Below are positions 4,705 through 9,563 of a stretch of 9,563 bases of DNA, in pieces. The notes below the pieces were generated by a model that had not been told where the DNA came from, made no database searches, and saw only the letters and a list, made by a program, of their open reading frames with translations. Within the stretch, counting starts at the first letter, position 1, and each line of letters opens with the position of its first letter. Both the position numbers and the translations under genes were made by a program. Source of the stretch: Oscillospiraceae bacterium (GTDB lineage Bacteria > Bacillota_A > Clostridia > Oscillospirales > Ruminococcaceae); assembly GCA_017848205.1 (NCBI GenBank), contig JAGDDO010000056.1, positions 1 through 9,563 on the forward strand, given 5' to 3'.

Positions 4705-7110
4705 ATGTTTTTCAAAATGCTGAAAAATGATCTGAAAATGAAAAAGGGGCTTAATCTGATCCTGTTCATTTTCATTGTTATCGCATCGATACTGATGTAC
4801 GTCAGTGCATCACAGCTGTATATTCAGATCACCGGCGAAGAACGCACTGTGAAAAGCTGCAATTCCTCCGACCTGCTTCTGCTGTTTGAAAATACCGCGG
4901 AAAGACATGAGGAAAAGCTTCAGATAATTTCGCAGAGCCTCACTGAAAATGAATTTTTCGGTGACTTCAGTCACAGTGAAGGCGTAATGGGAGAACCAAT
5001 GCAGTTCGACTTTGAAAAGATTGACGAAGACGACAAGGAAAGCTTTTTTGAGAAAATGCAGCTCATCACCACACTGCCGAGAGAATACAATCTTGTCTAT
5101 GACACGGACGACAACCCCATCTGCGTGAAAAACGGCACCGTATGGATCTCGCACAAAATGCGTGATGTCACCGGATCAAAGACCGGCGACCATATGAAGA
5201 TAATCACACCGATGGGTCGTGTGTATGAATTCGAGATAGCCGGATTCTATAAGGAGCCGACTGCTATCTACCTTTACAAATACTTCATTTCCGATGACGA
5301 CTACAAGGTAATATCGGCTGATTTCCCCGTAAAGACTGATATATTTTCAGTTTTAACTCCGGAAGTAAACAGTGACATTGTAGATATATTCCGCTCCGAA
5401 CTTCGTAATAAACACGATATAAGACTGATCGAAGGCTGGTGGAGCAGACATACCATGTCCGATGACTTTGTGGTAATATTCATAATCACATTCTCAATGA
5501 TACTTATGAGTATTTTCATGGTGATCATCATACTCATGACAATACGTTTCACCATGATATCCGCCCTCCGCGATGAAGAAAAGGAGATCGGTATGATGCG
5601 TGCCATGGGTATCGATTCGCTTCGTTTCAGGTGGCTGTTTGTTGCTAAATACATCTCATTCGCCGTGACTGGTGGAATTATCGGAATAATCGCCGGAATA
5701 CCACTCTCATACAAACTCATGCATCTTTTTGCAGGCGGAGTCGTTTATCCTCCGGTCCATGAACTTGTGCTGATAGGAACAGCATCCGCTTTGCTTATGG
5801 CTTCATCGATAATACTGTTCTGTCTGCTTGTAATGAGACGCATAAACAAAATATCCGTAATAGATGCCATACACGGCGAAAACCGGGGCGAACGTTTCGG
5901 GAAGGCATCCGCCCTGCTGCTTCATAAGCGTACAAAGATGCCAGTGCCGGTATATCTCGGACTTTCCGATATTCTGACACGCATAAAACGTTACATCTTC
6001 CTTATCATCGCATACACACTGGGTGGAATGATGATACTCCTTCCGGGATATCTTTACCACTCGGTAGTAAACCCTGATTTCATGAAATACACTCTGATCT
6101 ACGATTACGACTTCTTCCCCGACTTCAGTGACGAAATGATGAAGGAATATGAAAGAAGGGAAATCGCTGAAAACAAGGATTTCTGGGATATTTTCAACGA
6201 CGACTTAGCAAACAATGATATAAATGCACATGTGGATACCTGCTGTTACTGCGGCGGTGAACTTTACACTGAAGGACGACGCGACTGCGAAGTATTCTTT
6301 AATTTTGATGATATGTCCCCGATTGAGTACAGCGAAGGCACTGCGCCTGTTCTCGAAAACGAGATTGCAATGTCAAGCTACTCCGCGAGGAACTACGGTA
6401 TAAAGCCGGGCGACGAGATAGAAGTCGGTCTTAATGAGTATTCCGAAGACAAGCTCCATATCACACTCAATAAGAAAAAAGTAATCGTGACCGGACTTAT
6501 CGATATGATGGAATGGGGTTCACCTTACATTATAATGGGAAAAGAATATGATAAAGGCTGTATAAACGGAAAACGTTTCTTCTCTCTTAACATATATTCC
6601 GACAACAAACAGGCCGAGTGGGACAAAATGAACGAGCTTTTTAACGGTCACATGATGACTGCTGAAGAAGCGCTGATGCGTGAACTAGAAGACTACGAGC
6701 TTCCGCTCAGACTTTTCAGAAATGTTGTTTTCGCTGCAGTTGTGTTCGTAAATATACTGCTTACCGCTCTCTACATGAACATTTTTATTTCGGAGGATAA
6801 ATCAGAAATCGCACTTCAGAGATGTCTCGGAACAGGTGACGGAAAGATACGTGCCGCAGAGCTGTTCAGAATGATGACACTCACGATAGCATCAGTCATC
6901 GCAGCTATACTTATCTCAAACACCGTCGGCGCAAGACTGTTTGACGTACTGTTCGGCGCAATAAATCTTTCCGGATTTAAATTCATGCCGATGCCGGTAC
7001 TCACCTGGGTGATCATGCCGCTGGTATCACTGCTCACGGTACTTATACCTTCGGTCATAAGGCTTAGCAGTATAGATAAGATAGATATTCGCAGCATCGC
7101 AGAAGAATAG
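4705..7110 (+). CDS. FtsX/MacB-type ABC transporter permease, 8 helices
   Basis: An 801-residue membrane subunit of a type VII (mechanotransmission) ABC system. Such permeases usually export peptides or lipoproteins, or relieve antimicrobial stress. Two FtsX-like modules are fused. TM1 (about 17-39), an extracytoplasmic domain (40-253) and TM2-TM4 (254-283, 312-335, 354-377) form the first. TM5 (430-451), a second extracytoplasmic domain (452-671) and TM6-TM8 (672-694, 723-747, 764-787) form the second. After TM2 comes the coupling-helix segment RDEEKEIGMMRAMGID, and its counterpart after TM6 is SEDKSEIALQRCLGTGD. Both are hallmarks of FtsX permeases contacting the ATPase. The second outer domain has a DTCCYCGG cysteine cluster (513, 514, 516) plus Cys528. 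The start has AAGGAG about nine bases upstream. The ATPase gene follows nine bases after the stop. Confidence 0.92.
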   Translation: MFFKMLKNDLKMKKGLNLILFIFIVIASILMYVSASQLYIQITGEERTVKSCNSSDLLLLFENTAERHEEKLQIISQSLTENEFFGDFSHSEGVMGEPMQFDFEKIDEDDKESFFEKMQLITTLPREYNLVYDTDDNPICVKNGTVWISHKMRDVTGSKTGDHMKIITPMGRVYEFEIAGFYKEPTAIYLYKYFISDDDYKVISADFPVKTDIFSVLTPEVNSDIVDIFRSELRNKHDIRLIEGWWSRHTMSDDFVVIFIITFSMILMSIFMVIIILMTIRFTMISALRDEEKEIGMMRAMGIDSLRFRWLFVAKYISFAVTGGIIGIIAGIPLSYKLMHLFAGGVVYPPVHELVLIGTASALLMASSIILFCLLVMRRINKISVIDAIHGENRGERFGKASALLLHKRTKMPVPVYLGLSDILTRIKRYIFLIIAYTLGGMMILLPGYLYHSVVNPDFMKYTLIYDYDFFPDFSDEMMKEYERREIAENKDFWDIFNDDLANNDINAHVDTCCYCGGELYTEGRRDCEVFFNFDDMSPIEYSEGTAPVLENEIAMSSYSARNYGIKPGDEIEVGLNEYSEDKLHITLNKKKVIVTGLIDMMEWGSPYIIMGKEYDKGCINGKRFFSLNIYSDNKQAEWDKMNELFNGHMMTAEEALMRELEDYELPLRLFRNVVFAAVVFVNILLTALYMNIFISEDKSEIALQRCLGTGDGKIRAAELFRMMTLTIASVIAAILISNTVGARLFDVLFGAINLSGFKFMPMPVLTWVIMPLVSLLTVLIPSVIRLSSIDKIDIRSIAEE

Positions 7111-7119
7111 GAGATTAGA

Positions 7120-7875
7120 ATGAAAGTAATAACAGTAAAGGATCTGTGCAAGACATATATAGTAAAATCACGCAGCAACAACGTTCTTCAGAACGTGAAT
7201 TTTGAAATGAAAGACGCCGATTTCGTTACCGTAATGCGACCGAGCGGAAGCGGAAAATCCACGCTTCTCTATACGGTAAGCGGCATGGACAACGCCACTG
7301 CCGGTGAGGTGATCTTTAACGGAAAGAATCTTTCCACGCTTAGTAAAAAAGAGATAATGCACCTTCGCCTTACGGAAATGGGATTTATCTTTCAGCAGAT
7401 GTACATGATGAAAAAACTGTGCATTCTTGATAACATTGTCCTTCCGGGATATCAGGCCGGAGGAAACCGTAAAAGCATAAACGAACGTGCCTTAAAGCTT
7501 ATGCGGAGACTTGGTATAGCCGAGACTGCCGAGCATGAGATAACTGAAGTATCCGGCGGTGAACTGCAGCGTGCCTGCCTGTGCCGAGCACTCATCAACT
7601 CCCCGAAGATAATATTTGCCGACGAACCGACCGGTGCTCTCAATTCCAGTGCCGCATCCGGTGTTATGCGTGAACTGGTAAATGCCAACCATGAAGGCAC
7701 GGGGATCCTTATGGTAACACACAGCTCAAAGGTGGCAGCTCAGAGTGAACGTGTTATTTATCTTGTTGACGGCGGAATAAGAGGCGAAGTAAGTCTCGGA
7801 AAATTAAACGATGACAGCGAGATACCTTCGCGTGAAAAGGTTCTGAATACATGGCTTGCGGAACAGGGATGGTAA
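7120..7875 (+). CDS. ABC transporter ATP-binding protein (MacB/LolD/BceA type)
   Basis: The 251-residue ATPase that drives the adjacent FtsX permease. Motifs in order: Walker A region MRPSGSGKSTLL (39-50, Lys46), Q-loop Gln92 in FIFQQ, signature SGGELQ (145-150), Walker B IIFADEP (164-170) with Glu169, D-loop ALNS, and switch His201 in VTHSS. The spacing and the IFADEPTGALNS wording are those of the lipoprotein/antimicrobial-peptide exporter ATPases. The oddity is Arg40 where the first Walker A glycine is almost always found (GPSGSGKST). CGA for GGA is a one-base change. The Lys and Ser that contact phosphate are intact, so activity may be reduced rather than lost. The GGAG ribosome site overlaps the permease stop codon, and the next gene follows after 12 bases, so the three genes are co-translated. 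Confidence 0.95.
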   Translation: MKVITVKDLCKTYIVKSRSNNVLQNVNFEMKDADFVTVMRPSGSGKSTLLYTVSGMDNATAGEVIFNGKNLSTLSKKEIMHLRLTEMGFIFQQMYMMKKLCILDNIVLPGYQAGGNRKSINERALKLMRRLGIAETAEHEITEVSGGELQRACLCRALINSPKIIFADEPTGALNSSAASGVMRELVNANHEGTGILMVTHSSKVAAQSERVIYLVDGGIRGEVSLGKLNDDSEIPSREKVLNTWLAEQGW

Positions 7876-7887
7876 AGGAGAAACGCA

Positions 7888-9291
7888 GTGAAAAAAATAA
7901 AAACATGTCTTGCCGGCATAGTTTCAGTTCTTGTGCTTTCTTCCTGTACGGCAAAGGCGACCTACGAAGGATTCGTAATTCCGGATCAGGGCGGAAGCAC
8001 GCTGACTCCGGCGGAGGAATACTCACGAACACTGGATCTTGATGATATCTGTCCGGAAGAAGAAACGATATCGAAGTACACATCTGATGACGGACTTTGT
8101 GTTATCGAAAAGAAGGAGCACTACTACGAGGTCACACTTGATCTTGAAAAAGGCGATCACTACAAAGCGGGTGCAGCATATGCGGACGCCATACTGAAAG
8201 CGGCACCGGACTTCGGTGAAAGCTTTGAACCATATCTTTTTGAGAACATCACCATGGCATTCAGCGAAGCAAATGAAGAAAGTTTCAAATCACTGACCAA
8301 ACGCGTTACCGCTCTGAAAAATTCACTTGAAGAGGAATACCGTCTTGAAACCGAAGGATTTGCGGACAAAATAAGCGGAGGTGTCCACGGATTTAAGAAA
8401 GACGGAATCATATCCTACGAGGAAGCACTCACCCTTCAGATGGTACCGGACGCACTCCGCGGTACATCATGCAGTGCAGTTTCACTCGACGGAAGCCGCA
8501 CGGTTTCAAAGAAGCGCATCTCAGCCCGAATACTTGAATGGCTGAGGGGCAGCTCGGATCAGATATCACAGATACAGACAGTTTTAAAATATAAAAACGG
8601 AGACAGATCCATAACAACTGTTTCTGCACTCGGACTTCTCGACGTAATATCAGGATTTAATGAAAACGGAGTTCTTGCCGGAATACTCGATGTGGGCGGA
8701 ACAAATAAATGCGAATATACTTACGAAGGAAAGACCTGCTACACATTCGCACTCCGTCACGCTCTTGAAAACTCGGCAAATGCCCGCGACGCCGCTGAAT
8801 ACATGCTGGCGGAAAGTGATAAATTCACATACAGCCACAACATTTATGTTACAGATGAAAAAGATGCTTTCTGCGTTGAAAACAGTGCAAACGAACTTCT
8901 CGGAAAACCGAGGATCAGAACGGAGAGCACTCCCCTTCGCCCCGACTATGCGAACCCTCCGGGCGGTGCTTTCATCGTGGTAAACTGCTACGTTTCAGAA
9001 GGAAGCCCCGACAAAAACGCATTCGATCTGAGAAATCTTGTACGATGGAGAAAGATGTCGGAATGGTTTGCAGGTGATGAAAAATTCACATCCGGCAGCT
9101 TCCGTTCCCGTCTTGCTTCCGAAACAAAGGAAAACTACGACAGAGATCTTCCTGTCGAAGGAGCAGATGCCGACGCATTCCACATCCTCGTCATCGACTA
9201 CTCCACCGGTGAAGTCTGCGCTTCATTCTATCGTCCCGACGACGAAGCCGGCATACCGGAATATATTAAAATTGCAGAGATAAAGAAATAG
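7888..9291 (+). CDS. lipoprotein resembling C45-family Ntn hydrolases/acyltransferases
   Basis: A 467-residue surface lipoprotein. Signal peptide residues 1-19 end in the lipobox VLSS-C with Cys20 as lipid site. HYKAGAAYADAIL (91-103) corresponds to the C45 family's G-x(2)-Y helix start. GTSCSAV (192-198) offers Cys195 as nucleophile. RILEW (214-218) aligns with the family RNxDW motif, and SGFNENGV (255-262) with the GxNExG turn. C45 enzymes (acyl-CoA:6-aminopenicillanate acyltransferase and relatives of bile salt hydrolases) cut or transfer linear amides after self-cleavage before the cysteine. RN to RI and D to E are departures, so the substrate may be unusual or activity lost. The start is GTG with AAAGGAG seven bases upstream; that site overlaps the ATPase stop. 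Anchored outside next to an exporter, it may act on a peptide or acyl-amide handled by the transporter. Fold confidence is moderate, function inferred. Confidence 0.75.
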   Translation: MKKIKTCLAGIVSVLVLSSCTAKATYEGFVIPDQGGSTLTPAEEYSRTLDLDDICPEEETISKYTSDDGLCVIEKKEHYYEVTLDLEKGDHYKAGAAYADAILKAAPDFGESFEPYLFENITMAFSEANEESFKSLTKRVTALKNSLEEEYRLETEGFADKISGGVHGFKKDGIISYEEALTLQMVPDALRGTSCSAVSLDGSRTVSKKRISARILEWLRGSSDQISQIQTVLKYKNGDRSITTVSALGLLDVISGFNENGVLAGILDVGGTNKCEYTYEGKTCYTFALRHALENSANARDAAEYMLAESDKFTYSHNIYVTDEKDAFCVENSANELLGKPRIRTESTPLRPDYANPPGGAFIVVNCYVSEGSPDKNAFDLRNLVRWRKMSEWFAGDEKFTSGSFRSRLASETKENYDRDLPVEGADADAFHILVIDYSTGEVCASFYRPDDEAGIPEYIKIAEIKK

Positions 9292-9332
9292 AGACAAATA
9301 AATACAGAACAAAAGAAAAAGCATGAAGAAAA

Positions 9333-9360
9333 AGCGGCATCGCTTAAAAACGGTGCCGCT
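9333..9360. terminator. stem-loop after the operon, stronger as a minus-strand terminator
   Basis: AGCGGCATCG (9333-9342) pairs with CGGTGCCGCT (9351-9360). This is a 10-bp stem with one wobble on the plus strand and an A-rich 8-base loop. On the plus strand the tail is only ATTGATTT, so it is probably leaky. On the minus strand the tail is TTTTTCTT, a good terminator for anything arriving from the right. Confidence 0.6.
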
Positions 9361-9361
9361 A

Positions 9362-9391
9362 TTGATTTGAGAACTGAAATTATGATATAAT
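9362..9391 (+). promoter_or_regulatory. extended -10 promoter of the response-regulator gene
   Basis: TTGATT (9362-9367), an 18-base spacer and consensus TATAAT (9386-9391) with TGA immediately before it. This gives the regulator its own transcription start near 9398, about 65 bases before the coding region, in addition to read-through from the operon. Confidence 0.7.
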
Positions 9392-9446
9392 GGGTGTCAT
9401 GAACGTGGTGTTTGATTTAAGGAACAACACTGAAAAACTGATTTAC

Positions 9447-9457
9447 AAAGGCGGTGA
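9447..9457 (+). promoter_or_regulatory. ribosome binding site that points to a CTG start
   Basis: AAAGGCGGTGA matches the anti-Shine-Dalgarno complement AAAGGAGGTGA except at one base. It ends five bases before the in-frame CTG at 9463. The GTG at 9454-9456 lies inside it, and the first ATG (9478) is 20 bases away. Confidence 0.6.
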
Positions 9458-9462
9458 CTTAT

Positions 9463-9563
9463 CTGACTGACATACTTATGATAGAAGACGACCCGGAACT
9501 CGGAACTCTTATAAAGGACTTTCTTACAAAAGAAAACCTGTCCGTAAAATTATGTCCCGATGC
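9463..9563 (+). CDS. OmpR-type response regulator, N-terminal fragment
   Basis: The first 33 codons read (M)TDILMIEDDPELGTLIKDF and on through TKENLSVKLCPDA. This is the beta1 strand, acidic pocket (Glu-Asp-Asp at 8-10) and helix 1 of a receiver domain, running off the window. Expected to continue to a phosphorylated Asp and a winged-helix DNA-binding domain, with a sensor kinase nearby. The start is odd. Beta1 (DILMIEDD) needs codons upstream of the first ATG (9478-9480), and the strong ribosome site best serves CTG 9463-9465. GTG 9454 would add three residues but overlaps the ribosome site. Its place after the ABC/hydrolase operon suggests it controls that operon. Confidence 0.85.
   Translation, partial: MTDILMIEDDPELGTLIKDFLTKENLSVKLCPD

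Noticed and set aside
7168..8083. Long minus-strand open frames opposite the ATPase and lipoprotein genes
   Set aside because: They are antisense to strong genes, have no ribosome sites and no recognisable motifs.
1..9563. CRISPR arrays, tRNA, rRNA and known riboswitches
   Set aside because: No regularly spaced repeats with spacers, no cloverleaf or rRNA signature, and no riboswitch consensus was recognised by eye.

Overview
The window looks like a chromosomal stretch from a low-to-mid GC Gram-positive anaerobe of the Clostridia, most plausibly Ruminococcus or a close relative. That is an inference. It rests on strong AGGAGG-type ribosome binding sites, a lipobox lipoprotein, an FtsX/MacB-type ABC exporter next to a response regulator, an anaerobic-type cobalamin gene, and short GCCTTCGGC repeats scattered among AT-rich single genes. 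No tRNA, rRNA, CRISPR array or intact transposase is visible.

Layout. Positions 1-1375, minus strand: the start of a cobalamin gene (cbiJ) interrupted by one in-frame TAA, a possible 20-residue small ORF, and a five-helix membrane protein with a DUF3592-like domain and a clear promoter. Positions 1400-4100, minus strand, AT-rich: an accessory island of four small genes. These are an unrecognised 158-residue protein, a HEAT-repeat protein, a DUF7668-like protein and a 79-residue secreted peptide. At least two intergenic gaps hold decayed coding tails in the same orientation. One is a frameshifted tail whose stop overlaps the next start codon as ATGA. Three of the genes have a copy of a short palindromic repeat just downstream. 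This resembles an orphan immunity-gene array left by polymorphic-toxin loci, but no toxin family could be named. The island also holds a promoter, a five-codon ORF and a terminator in series, which is the layout of a leader-peptide attenuator.

Positions 4100-4704 are non-coding: AT-rich sequence, a fourth repeat copy, and a 109-bp MITE-like element with terminal inverted repeats, a CTAA target duplication and three internal hairpins. Next comes the probable promoter of the following operon, with a weak -35 overlapped by 10-bp direct repeats.

Positions 4705-9291, plus strand: a tight three-gene operon of an 801-residue FtsX-type permease, its ATPase, and a lipoprotein that resembles the C45 (acyl-CoA:6-aminopenicillanate acyltransferase-like) N-terminal-nucleophile hydrolases. 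A stem-loop and a new extended -10 promoter follow, then the first 33 codons of an OmpR-type response regulator that appears to start with CTG. The working model is a two-component-controlled envelope module that pairs an exporter with a surface amide hydrolase or acyltransferase. Unusual points are an Arg in place of the first Walker A glycine of the ATPase and the coupling of a C45-like enzyme to an FtsX exporter.
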